A stretch of 14,930 nucleotides of DNA from Victivallales bacterium (GTDB taxonomy: Bacteria; Verrucomicrobiota; Lentisphaeria; Victivallales; JAADHT01). This document shows, piece by piece, positions 6,743 to 14,170 of the stretch; the first letter of the stretch is position 1; each line of letters begins with the position of its first letter. A program made the translations under genes and the position numbers. The notes under the pieces are model-generated. The model saw nothing but the letters and a program-made list of their open reading frames with translations. It did not search any database and was not told where the DNA came from. The stretch is taken from positions 1 to 14,930 of the forward strand of contig JAFGFR010000244.1 in assembly GCA_016930955.1 (NCBI GenBank), in the 5' to 3' direction.

Positions 6743-7573
6743 ATGACGAAAAGACAGATCATCGGGGGCATCGCGGCAGGAATCGTGGCATTCTCCGCGA
6801 ACGCCCAGGACAAAATCGTGATTGACGGCTCGACAACCGTCGGGCCTATTGCGAAGGCTTTCGCCGAGTACTACATGTCGAAGAACCCCAAAGTGAACAT
6901 CACCGTGAGTGAGTCTGGCAGCGGGAACGGGGCAAAAAGCCTCATCAACAAGACCTGCCAGATTGGTGCCATGTCACGGGCCATGAAGGACAACGAGTTC
7001 AAGGCTGCGGTCGAGAACGGCGTGTCGCCGACAGCACATGTCATAGCTCTTGACGGTCTCCCCGTAATAGTGCATCCCAGCAATCCAGTCAAGGGACTGA
7101 AGATCGAGCAGGTCAGGGATATCTACACCGGCAAGATAAAGAACTGGAAGGAAGTCGGCGGCCCTGACATGAATATCGTCGTCGTGTCACGAGACACGAA
7201 CAGCGGCACTTACGAGACCTTCGAGTCGCTTGTCATGAAAAAGGATAAAATCCGCAGTGACGCAGAGCACGTCGGCAGCAACGGTGCAGTCAGGCAGCGC
7301 ATACAGACCACGACCGGAGCAATCGGATATGCGGGGCTAGGATTCGTCGACAAGACCGTCAAGGCTCTGGAGATGAATGGCATATATCCCACTGTCACGA
7401 CGGTACAATCGGGGCAATACCCGATATCCCGCGCACTGTATATGTACACAGACCGGTACCCTGGCCTCGGCACCCCGCTTTACCAGTTTGTGACCATACA
7501 CCTCACCCGGAACGGGCAGGAAATGGTCGAGGAAATCGGGTTTGTACCAGTCACCGCATACAAGTTGGACTGA
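6743..7573 (+). CDS. pstS: PstS-family periplasmic phosphate-binding protein
   Basis: Captures inorganic phosphate in the periplasm for an ABC transporter. The 276-aa protein begins with a Sec signal peptide (MTKRQ, a hydrophobic core, then SANA) with likely cleavage after Ala21. The mature part starts KIVIDGSTTVGP, where GSTT (29-32) forms the first phosphate loop, and the second loop is SRDTNSGTYETF (149-160) in place of the common SRxxGSGT. GAIGYAGLGF is the usual PstS hinge phrase. An excellent Shine-Dalgarno, AGGAGAGG (6729-6736), sits 6 bases ahead of the ATG. The gene stands alone, with no pstC, pstA or pstB following and a terminator closing it, so the permease must be encoded elsewhere. 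The Pho box upstream predicts induction at low phosphate. It could instead be a phosphate-sensing or other PstS-like binding protein. Confidence 0.92.
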   Translation: MTKRQIIGGIAAGIVAFSANAQDKIVIDGSTTVGPIAKAFAEYYMSKNPKVNITVSESGSGNGAKSLINKTCQIGAMSRAMKDNEFKAAVENGVSPTAHVIALDGLPVIVHPSNPVKGLKIEQVRDIYTGKIKNWKEVGGPDMNIVVVSRDTNSGTYETFESLVMKKDKIRSDAEHVGSNGAVRQRIQTTTGAIGYAGLGFVDKTVKALEMNGIYPTVTTVQSGQYPISRALYMYTDRYPGLGTPLYQFVTIHLTRNGQEMVEEIGFVPVTAYKLD

Positions 7574-7633
7574 CTCGCAGAACTTAAAAACCGAAAAAGG
7601 CCTGCTTGTAGAGAGCGCCGATTTCAAAAGACA

Positions 7634-7671
7634 TTCTGGCCGGGGACTTCACTCTCCGGCCAGAATTTTTT
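7634..7671 (+). terminator. Rho-independent terminator after pstS
   Basis: A perfect 10-bp stem TTCTGGCCGG (7634-7643) with CCGGCCAGAA (7656-7665), a 12-base loop, and then six T. It lies 60 bases past the pstS stop and separates pstS from lysA. Confidence 0.93.
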
Positions 7672-7683
7672 CTCCTTGGCAGA

Positions 7684-7711
7684 TTGCATAGATTCAATCG
7701 CATGTTAGATT
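7684..7711 (+). promoter_or_regulatory. Candidate promoter for the lysA-popT-pgsA operon
   Basis: TTGCAT (7684-7689), a 16-base spacer and TAGATT (7706-7711), with TG at 7703-7704 giving an extended -10. It lies just after the pstS terminator and about 40 bases before the lysA start. The hexamers are imperfect. Confidence 0.4.
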
Positions 7712-7750
7712 AGTTGTCCCAGTGTGCGGGCACTCAATCCGGGAGAGAAA

Positions 7751-9028
7751 ATGAAGATTGTTGACGGCGAGATCTATATAGGCGGGATATCGGCCAGTGA
7801 AATAGCGTGTCTTTACGGCACGCCGACCTACGTCTATGACGAACAGGCGATAAGGGCAAACTACAGGCGGGCGTTTTCTGCGTTCAGCCGGTACTACCCC
7901 GACTTCAAGTTTTTCTACGCCGTAAAGGCGTGCAACAACCCTGCGGTATGTTCGATACTTGTTGACGAGGGTGCGGGAATAGATGCCGCGAGCGTGAACG
8001 AGATAAAACTGGCAGCGAGTCTCGGCAAGGGCGGCGAGGAGATTATGTTCAGCGGCAACTTCCTGTCAGAGGACGACATCCGTCTGGGTCTTCAAAGCGG
8101 GGCGATCTTCAATCTGGACGACATTTCTATACTCCCGAGGGTGCTCAAACACGGCACGCCCGAGATCATCTCCTTCAGGGTAAATCCCGGTTACGGGCGG
8201 AGCAACGTCGGAGAGTTCGTGACCAATGCCGGCCCAAATGCCAAGTTCGGGTTGCATCCTGATCAGGTGATGGAAGCCTACAAGTCGGCCAAGGATGCAG
8301 GGATAAAGCGCTTCGGGGCACACATGATGCCCGGCTCGTGCATAACCGACTGCGACTACTTCCCCTTCATCACCGGGCTCCTGATGGATATTGTCGGTAA
8401 GGCCGGGCGCGAGCTGGGGATAGATTTCGAGTTCATAGACCTTGGAGGTGGCCTTGGCATCCCCTACCTTCCTGATGAGGACAAACTGGATCTGGAGAGG
8501 GCTGCCGAGCTGACATCCGAGATGTTCAAAAGCAAGATATCCGAATACGGGCTTGCCCCGCCGCGTCTAAAGATGGAGCCGGCGAGATATTTTGTCGGGG
8601 ATGCCGGATTCATCGTCGGCCGGGTACACTCGATCAAGCACTCGTATAAGAACATCATCGGCACCGACATCGGGATGAACACCCTTGCTCGCCCGGCAAT
8701 GTACGGGGCTTATCACAACATACTGGTCAACCGCAAGGAGGGTGATCCCCGGGCGACCTTCGGGCTCTGCGGCCAGCTTTGCGAGAACACTGACTTCTGG
8801 GTCAAGGAGCGGGAGCTGCCGTCCACCATCTGCGAGGGCGACATCGTGGTCGTCGAGAATGCCGGAGCCTACGGATATGCGATGAGCTACCAGTACAACG
8901 GCAGGCTCAGGCCTGCAGAGGTGCTGGTAAACGGCACAAAGCACGCACTTGTCAGGCCGCGCGAGGAATATGAAGACATGGTCCGCGGAACCTCGATACC
9001 CGACTGGCTCGGGTCAGGGAAAAAGTGA
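7751..9028 (+). CDS. lysA: Diaminopimelate decarboxylase
   Basis: PLP-dependent fold-III enzyme that turns meso-diaminopimelate into lysine, the last step of lysine synthesis. I start at ATG 7751 (425 aa), preceded by GGGAGAG at 7741-7747, and not at the in-frame start at 7724. FFYAVKACNNP holds the PLP lysine (Lys59). KFGLHPDQV, the phosphate-binding glycine loop LGGGLGIPY (231-239), QLCENTDF (342-349, Cys344 as the active-site cysteine) and YNGRLRP (382-388) are all present. The sequence belongs to the less common LysA clade with ARPAMYGAYHNI and GAHMMPGSCITD. The textbook HCHIGSQ and EPGR are replaced by HMMPGS and EPAR. A distant amino-acid decarboxylase of the same fold is possible but less likely. 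The DUF368 gene follows 24 bases later. Confidence 0.88.
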   Translation: MKIVDGEIYIGGISASEIACLYGTPTYVYDEQAIRANYRRAFSAFSRYYPDFKFFYAVKACNNPAVCSILVDEGAGIDAASVNEIKLAASLGKGGEEIMFSGNFLSEDDIRLGLQSGAIFNLDDISILPRVLKHGTPEIISFRVNPGYGRSNVGEFVTNAGPNAKFGLHPDQVMEAYKSAKDAGIKRFGAHMMPGSCITDCDYFPFITGLLMDIVGKAGRELGIDFEFIDLGGGLGIPYLPDEDKLDLERAAELTSEMFKSKISEYGLAPPRLKMEPARYFVGDAGFIVGRVHSIKHSYKNIIGTDIGMNTLARPAMYGAYHNILVNRKEGDPRATFGLCGQLCENTDFWVKERELPSTICEGDIVVVENAGAYGYAMSYQYNGRLRPAEVLVNGTKHALVRPREEYEDMVRGTSIPDWLGSGKK

Positions 9029-9052
9029 TTTAGCCAGGAAGGGCATCGAAAT

Positions 9053-10111
9053 ATGAGCGCAAAACCGACGCGTGGATTCAAGGCATACACGATACTTGCT
9101 CTCGATGGCTTCGCGATGGGGTCGGCCAACGTCATCCCAGGAGTCTCCGGCGGCACCATGGCATTCATTTTGGGGATATACGAGGAACTGATTGACTCAA
9201 TACGCAGATGCGCGTCGGCAGACAGCATGAAAATGCTTGCCAGACTGGATTTCAAGGGGCTTTTCCGCGAGCTTCCCTGGCGTTTTTTGATTGCAGTCGG
9301 CACCGGTGTGCTGGCAGCGATAGCCACGATGGCGAAGGTGCTTAGCCATACTCTGGACACGTATCCGGAGATCACCTTCTCGTTTTTCTTCGGGCTGATC
9401 CTGGCATCTATATTCACGGTTCTCAAGCGCATCGGGAAATGGAGGGCCGACAGGTTTTTTGCGATGTTCGCAGGCGCTGTGGTGGCCTATCTGGTGCTGA
9501 CACTTGTCCCGGTGGAGACTCCCCACACCTGGTGGAACCTCTTCCTCTGCGGGGTTATAGTGGTGTGCGCGATGATTTTGCCGGGCATATCAGGGTCTTT
9601 TCTGCTTCTGATTCTTGGGCAGTACAAATACGTCCTCGACGCGGTGAACGAGCGGAATGTCATGGTGCTGGCGTGGCTTGCTTTGGGCTGTGCCGCCGGC
9701 CTGGCGGGCTTCGTGCATCTGCTCAACTGGCTTTTTAAAAAGTTCCACGACCCGACAGTCGCCACGCTGATAGGCTTCATGGCAGGTTCGCTATGGAAGC
9801 TGTGGCCATGGCAGGAGAGAAGTCAGGTACTCGTGAAATCAGCCGGCGAGGTGTTCAAACTCAACCTGCCTGTCGATACTTTTCGCCTCGAGCAGACACT
9901 CATCTCGGATCCTGCTGCGAAAATCAAGACGCTGGTCACTAGGAATGTCCTGCCGGAGACCCTTGACCATAATTTCTGCTTCGCCATCCTGGCTGCCCTC
10001 GCCGGACTTGTCATCGTGATACTAATGGAACGTTCAGCAAGCAAAAAGGACAGCCGTGAAACCAAAACCGACACAACGGTTCAGCCTCAGGAACAGAAGA
10101 ATACAAGATGA
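9053..10111 (+). CDS. popT: DUF368 membrane protein, PopT-like undecaprenyl-phosphate translocase
   Basis: Polytopic inner-membrane protein of the DUF368 family. Recent work on this family and on DedA/UptA assigns members the return of undecaprenyl phosphate, the lipid carrier of wall synthesis, to the cytoplasmic face. The 352-aa protein has about 8-9 hydrophobic segments. The two family signatures are visible as inverted-repeat partners: GSANVIPGVSGGTMAFILGIYE (23-44) and AMILPGISGSFLLLILGQY (173-191), both with PG-x-SG and re-entrant-loop character. A charged tail (about 332-352, rich in K, E, T and Q) is cytoplasmic or disordered. AGGAAGGG (9036-9043) is a good ribosome site. The stop overlaps the pgsA start (ATGA), so the two are coupled. 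The symbol is given by family; the role in this organism is inferred. Confidence 0.85.
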   Translation: MSAKPTRGFKAYTILALDGFAMGSANVIPGVSGGTMAFILGIYEELIDSIRRCASADSMKMLARLDFKGLFRELPWRFLIAVGTGVLAAIATMAKVLSHTLDTYPEITFSFFFGLILASIFTVLKRIGKWRADRFFAMFAGAVVAYLVLTLVPVETPHTWWNLFLCGVIVVCAMILPGISGSFLLLILGQYKYVLDAVNERNVMVLAWLALGCAAGLAGFVHLLNWLFKKFHDPTVATLIGFMAGSLWKLWPWQERSQVLVKSAGEVFKLNLPVDTFRLEQTLISDPAAKIKTLVTRNVLPETLDHNFCFAILAALAGLVIVILMERSASKKDSRETKTDTTVQPQEQKNTR

Positions 10112-10686
10112 ATCTCGCAAACAAAATCACAATCGCCCGTATCGTGATGGTCTTTATCTTCCTCATAGTCTGCAATGTGGACGAGTATATCGCCGACGAT
10201 GGCTTGCGCTATGCCTGGCGGGTCATGGGGCTCTGCTTCATAATCTTTGCCGGCTTGACGGATATAGCGGACGGCTACATCGCCAGGAAATATGACATGG
10301 TGACGGATTTCGGCAGGCTCATGGACCCTCTTGCCGACAAGATATTCATGGCGACTGCCTTTGTAATGCTTGCAGCCAAGCAGTTTCTTCCCGGCTGGGT
10401 GGCGGTTGTTATCCTTTGCAGGGAGTTTTTGGTCACCGGTCTGAGGCTGCTTGCCGCCGGGAAGGGCGAGGTGATTTCCGCCGACACCACCGGGAAGATA
10501 AAAACCCTCTCCCAGATGATATTCCTCGCAGTCGGCGGATCTATGTGGGTAGGCTGGATAGACCCGGCATCGGCGAAGAAAAGCCTGTTGTGGACATTTT
10601 ACTACAGTGCCGTAGCCGCACTTACGGTATATTCCGGAATCGTCTATTTCGTGAGGCACCGCAGTCTTTATCAAGAAGATGTCTGA
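10108..10686 (+). CDS. pgsA: CDP-diacylglycerol--glycerol-3-phosphate 3-phosphatidyltransferase
   Basis: Committed step to phosphatidylglycerol: moves a phosphatidyl group from CDP-diacylglycerol to glycerol 3-phosphate at the inner membrane. The 192-aa protein has PgsA length and starts with the family opening NLANKITIARI. The CDP-alcohol phosphotransferase motif is perfect: Asp52, Asp55-Gly56, Ala59-Arg60, Gly69, Asp73 and Asp77. CREFLVTGLRLLAAGKGEVI is the PgsA-type extension after it, which separates it from phosphatidylserine or cardiolipin synthases of the same superfamily. About five to six membrane helices are seen. The start overlaps the stop of the DUF368 gene by four bases. Confidence 0.94.
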   Translation: MNLANKITIARIVMVFIFLIVCNVDEYIADDGLRYAWRVMGLCFIIFAGLTDIADGYIARKYDMVTDFGRLMDPLADKIFMATAFVMLAAKQFLPGWVAVVILCREFLVTGLRLLAAGKGEVISADTTGKIKTLSQMIFLAVGGSMWVGWIDPASAKKSLLWTFYYSAVAALTVYSGIVYFVRHRSLYQEDV

Positions 10687-10750
10687 TGCCATGCTGCAAT
10701 TGCAGGCAACTGCTTATTCCAGGATAACAACTGAAGCTTCCCACCACATA

Positions 10751-10829
10751 ATCGAAATCGGGTCTCCGAATCGATACCGTGTTTGAATGGACGGGTTAAA
10801 GGTGCCGATCCCGATAGCGATTTCGATGT
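10751..10829. repeat. Inverted repeat and CGATNN hexamer run between convergent genes
   Basis: ATCGAAATCG (10751-10760) is perfectly complementary to CGATTTCGAT (10818-10827), with a 57-base loop. The right arm lies within four tandem hexamers of the form CGATNN (10806-10829), ending at the rseP stop. This is the 142-base gap between pgsA (+) and rseP (-). The arms could form a shared terminator-like structure, but there is no T-run. Confidence 0.45.
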
Positions 10830-12715
10830 CAGTCGGATTGGTTCTCAGAAGGCGACTCGGCATAGCGGTACCGTTTTGTAACAGAAGAAAGCGTGCGGGG
10901 TTTGAGCCTCAGGGCATCGTAGAAGGTTACATACAACATCATTGAGATGAGCAGCACGACGAAAACCACGAAAAGCGGCTTGACTATCTTAGCCGACATG
11001 GGTTTTCCCACAGCCATCTCGTAGAGAGCGAGCACGATATGTCCGCCGTCCAGCACTGGCAGGGGCATGAGATTAAGGATCGCAAGGCTGTATGTGATGA
11101 GCACCAGCAGCCCGACTACAGGCATTATCCCCCCGTGGGAGAACGCCACCCCGATCCCCCTGACTATGCCGATAGGGCCGCTGAGATGCCTCGGTCTCAG
11201 CGTGCTCTTCCGGGACATTATCCCTCTCAGTGACTTATAGGTCATGCTGACAACCATCTCGAACTGACGGATCGGGGTCGGGTACTCCTTGATGACCAAT
11301 TCCAGCCCTATGTCCTCGGCCCTGTAAGGATAGAACGGTTTGGGTGTCAGAGTCTTCTCCAGCCTCCTCCCATCACGCTCGATGACTATCGGCAAATCCC
11401 TGCCACCGCTGTCGCTGACCGTACGGATAAAGTAATCGAAATCGGTGATATCCCTGCCGTCCAGCTTCAACAGCCTGTCGTAGCGCCTGAACCCCTGCCC
11501 TTCGGCGGGTGTTCCCGGAGGAATGTAGCTTATCCAGAAAGGCATCGAGTAGCTGTAGGTGACCTCCATCCATGACTTGTCCTTTGCTTCATCTCCAGTC
11601 GTGATGTGTTTTGTGAATTCGAGCGGCTCATCGCCGCGCTTGACCAGAAAGCTCACGGGCACACCATCTTTTTTACCGGCTACCCTTTCAAGCATCTCCT
11701 CACTGTCAACCAATCTGCCATCTATTCTCAGTATGTTGTCACAGACTTTGAAATCCATGCCGCCGTAATCGACTCCAGCTCCCGCCGGGCCGACCGCCGA
11801 GACCACTGCATTAAAGCTGTCCGAAAGCTGTATTCCCGCACGGTAGGTCAAGCTGTGGCTGCCCACAGGCTTGATCGGGCCAATCTCCATGCGCTGCGAA
11901 TTCCGCAGCACAGTGAATCTGATCTCATGGCCCTCGTTCATCCGGAGAGCCATGAGCAAATCATCCGAATCGGTCATCTCCCTGCCGTTGAGCTCTAATA
12001 TGACGTCTCCTGTCCTCAACCCGGCAGAATCGGCCTGAGATCCAGGCTTTACGACACACTCGAGAGGGACGAGAGGCAAAAAGAACGGGTAGGCTATCTT
12101 CTCCTCGGGCATCTTCTTCTCGTTGGGCTCGGGCGTATAGACCACCTCGAATTGCCTGCCGTCACGCCTGACCCCCAATGTCACATCGCCTTCGGTGAAC
12201 AGTATAGCCCTTACAAATTCGTTCCATGAATAGACGAAGCTTTGTCCGTTGACTGAGGTAATGACATCCCCCTGCCTGAGCCCTGAACGGTACTCCGGGC
12301 TGTCGTCGTCAACAGCCCTGACCTTTATCTCACTCATCTTCGGAGTGTCCTGGGGAACCCCGACCCACCATACCAGAAGGCTTAACGCCAGACCGAACAA
12401 AATGTTGAAGAAGGGCCCGGCAAAGGCGGTAACAATACGGTCCACAGGCTTTGCCGCAGGAAGGGGATTGCCATGCTCGTCCTTCGGCTCCCCAGTAGCG
12501 TCTATCTGCGGCAGGTCAACGTAGCCGCCACAGGGAATACAGCCAATCCTATAGTCTATGTCGTTGTGCCTGAAACCCCAGACCTTCTTAAACCCGATGG
12601 AGAATGCTACAATATGCAGTTTGCGCCATTTTGCGGCAAGGAAGTGCCCCAGCTCGTGCACGAATATGCACAGACCCAAGAGAAAAAGTGCAAGCATTAG
12701 TCCGGCAAGAGTCAT
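10829..12715 (-). CDS. rseP: Site-2 intramembrane metalloprotease, RseP/RasP type, with four PDZ segments
   Basis: Zinc metalloprotease that cuts transmembrane substrates, such as anti-sigma factors or remnant signal peptides, within the inner membrane. HELGH (20-24) is the zinc motif in the first helix, and NLMPLPVLDGGH (548-559) supplies the third ligand and the C-terminal signature. LSGPIGI (511-517) and the GGY of CGGYVDL (62-68) are also typical. At 628 aa it is far longer than the roughly 450 aa of E. coli RseP. The extra length lies between the membrane parts, where I count four PDZ-like segments at about 128-200, 215-285, 300-378 and 392-462. The second and fourth keep the clear G-x-R-x-x-D pattern (AGLRTGDVILELNG, QGFRRYDRLLKLDG). 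The start ATG at 12713-12715 has only GAGG inside the last codons of dxr, 13 bases ahead. It lies 10 bases after dxr, a common rseP/dxr pairing. Confidence 0.92.
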   Translation of the reverse strand: MTLAGLMLALFLLGLCIFVHELGHFLAAKWRKLHIVAFSIGFKKVWGFRHNDIDYRIGCIPCGGYVDLPQIDATGEPKDEHGNPLPAAKPVDRIVTAFAGPFFNILFGLALSLLVWWVGVPQDTPKMSEIKVRAVDDDSPEYRSGLRQGDVITSVNGQSFVYSWNEFVRAILFTEGDVTLGVRRDGRQFEVVYTPEPNEKKMPEEKIAYPFFLPLVPLECVVKPGSQADSAGLRTGDVILELNGREMTDSDDLLMALRMNEGHEIRFTVLRNSQRMEIGPIKPVGSHSLTYRAGIQLSDSFNAVVSAVGPAGAGVDYGGMDFKVCDNILRIDGRLVDSEEMLERVAGKKDGVPVSFLVKRGDEPLEFTKHITTGDEAKDKSWMEVTYSYSMPFWISYIPPGTPAEGQGFRRYDRLLKLDGRDITDFDYFIRTVSDSGGRDLPIVIERDGRRLEKTLTPKPFYPYRAEDIGLELVIKEYPTPIRQFEMVVSMTYKSLRGIMSRKSTLRPRHLSGPIGIVRGIGVAFSHGGIMPVVGLLVLITYSLAILNLMPLPVLDGGHIVLALYEMAVGKPMSAKIVKPLFVVFVVLLISMMLYVTFYDALRLKPRTLSSVTKRYRYAESPSENQSD

Positions 12716-12725
12716 TTTTTTATAT

Positions 12726-13886
12726 CTACCTCAATTTCAATTCCGAGGCGATCTTTCTCGCCTCCTTGTCCGCGCATAGAATAGCATCAAGTCCCGGCCG
12801 GTCAAGCGGCTTGTGCGAACTCATCACTGTTTCGATTGTCCTCCAGATGCCGGTGAAGGGGATATCCTTGCTGCAGAAACGCTCGACAGCCACCTCGTTC
12901 GCGGCGTTCATGACAGCGGGCATGGTCCCCCCCTCCCTCATCGCCTCCACAGCGAAATTGAGCGACGGGAAACGCTCCCTGTCGGGATATTCGAACGAGA
13001 GACTCGCGAATCTCGCAAAATCCAGGCTTTCCAATGCCCCAGGGAGCTTGCGCGGGTAGGTCAGGGCATACTGGATGGGAAAACACATGTCGGGGGTGCC
13101 CATCTGCACCAGCATGGTACCGTCGATAAACTCCACCATAGAGTGAATCACCGACTGGTGGTGTATTATCACGTCAATCTTTTCGCCGGGCATGTCGAAA
13201 AGCCAGTGTGCCTCGATGATCTCAAGCGCCTTGTTCATCATCGTCGCCGAGTCAACTGTGACCTTTATCCCCATATCCCATGTCGGGTGTTCAAGGGCAT
13301 CCTCGAGGGTCGCAGACTGCATCTGGCTTGAAGTCCAGTCCCTGAAGGCCCCGCCACTTGCTGTCAGAATTATTCTTGATATGTCCTCGTGCCTCCTTCC
13401 CTCAATGCACTGGAAAACAGCACTGTGCTCGCTGTCGACCGGCAGCACCCTGACATTATGTCTCGACACTTCCTCCATCACCAGCCCGCCGGCCATAACA
13501 AGCGCCTCCTTGCTTGCAAGAGCTATGTCCTTCCCCGCCCTTATCGCAGCCAGAAGAGGCATAAGCGAGGCCGAGCCGACTATCGCGCAGACAACCAGAT
13601 CCACCTCGGGAAGTGAAACCAGCTCGACTATCCCCTCCTCACCCGAGAGCATTTTGCAACCTGCTGGCAAAAGCCTCCCAAGCTCTTTCGAGTCGCCGTC
13701 TCCACCGATAACGGCGTACTCGCTCGACAACTCCGCCGCCTGCCTCGCAAGCTTCTTCACATTGACACCTGCTGCAAGACCAAAAACATGAAACTCACCG
13801 CCAAGATGTCTCACCACCTTAAGCGTGCTGTCGCCGATGGAGCCCGTAGACCCCAATATCACGATGTTCTTCCTTTTGTCGCCCAT
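12726..13886 (-). CDS. dxr: 1-deoxy-D-xylulose 5-phosphate reductoisomerase
   Basis: Converts deoxyxylulose phosphate into methylerythritol phosphate with NADPH, the committed step of the MEP isoprenoid pathway. The 386-aa protein is full length. The NADPH-binding start NIVILGSTGSIGDSTL (7-22) leads into LASKEALVMAGG (123-134). Metal-binding Asp151 and Glu153 lie in PVDSEHSAVFQ. LTASGGAF (174-181), HPTWDMGIKVTVDSAT (200-215), MNKALEIIEAHWLF (217-230, Glu222 as the third acid) and IHHQSVIHSMVEF (241-253) are all as expected. AGAGG sits a few bases before ATG 13886. It supplies isoprenoid units for, among others, the undecaprenyl carrier handled by the PopT-like protein. rseP follows closely and is probably co-transcribed. 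Confidence 0.97.
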   Translation of the reverse strand: MGDKRKNIVILGSTGSIGDSTLKVVRHLGGEFHVFGLAAGVNVKKLARQAAELSSEYAVIGGDGDSKELGRLLPAGCKMLSGEEGIVELVSLPEVDLVVCAIVGSASLMPLLAAIRAGKDIALASKEALVMAGGLVMEEVSRHNVRVLPVDSEHSAVFQCIEGRRHEDISRIILTASGGAFRDWTSSQMQSATLEDALEHPTWDMGIKVTVDSATMMNKALEIIEAHWLFDMPGEKIDVIIHHQSVIHSMVEFIDGTMLVQMGTPDMCFPIQYALTYPRKLPGALESLDFARFASLSFEYPDRERFPSLNFAVEAMREGGTMPAVMNAANEVAVERFCSKDIPFTGIWRTIETVMSSHKPLDRPGLDAILCADKEARKIASELKLR

Positions 13887-13965
13887 AAGCCTCTACAATA
13901 CACCCATGCCGGTTTTTTTCCCTCTGCCTTTCCATTTTTTATTCAATGATCCGATTTGAAAACTC

Positions 13966-14031
13966 CCCGTGGCCGCGCACGGCTTGCCATTTTGGATGCG
14001 AGGCCACGCTGATGCGGAGACAGGCATACCT
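13966..14031. repeat. Candidate left-half copy of the dispersed palindromic element (copy B)
   Basis: Positions 14009-14031 match the window's first 23 bases in about 18 positions. Just before it GCCACGC (14003-14009) would pair with the GCGTGGC (48-54) of copy A's right half. A small hairpin CCGTG (13967-13971) with CACGG (13978-13982) starts the block. It lies in the 284-base gap between dxr and the lytic transglycosylase, where I see no gene and only a weak TTGACT (14044-14049) as a possible -35. Confidence 0.4.
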
Positions 14032-14170
14032 TCTAAAACGCACTTGACTTCGCAAACCGTATGGATTAACTTCCCATAGCATTGCCTGAGGCAGGAGGCA
14101 TAAAGATCACAGGCAGATCATAATTCATGGACAGCGAGCCTCGGCACATCAAAGCGGCGGCAATATACAG

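Noticed and set aside
8887..9432. Minus-strand open frame (181 codons) across the lysA-DUF368 junction
   Set aside because: It overlaps two conserved genes on the other strand and shows no domain or ribosome site.
10694..10705. Perfect 12-bp palindrome CTGCAATTGCAG after pgsA, with 13 bases shared with 6672-6684
   Set aside because: It is short, has no T-run, and the shared 13-mer is centred on a simple palindrome; two occurrences in 15 kb could be chance.
12813..13791. Overlapping plus-strand frames opposite dxr
   Set aside because: dxr is full length with all family motifs; these frames are antisense by-products of its codon pattern.
14044..14071. TTGACT with a TTAACT-like -10 before the lytic transglycosylase
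   Set aside because: The -10 matches only 3 of 6 bases and lies about 100 bases from the start, so it is too weak to list as a promoter.
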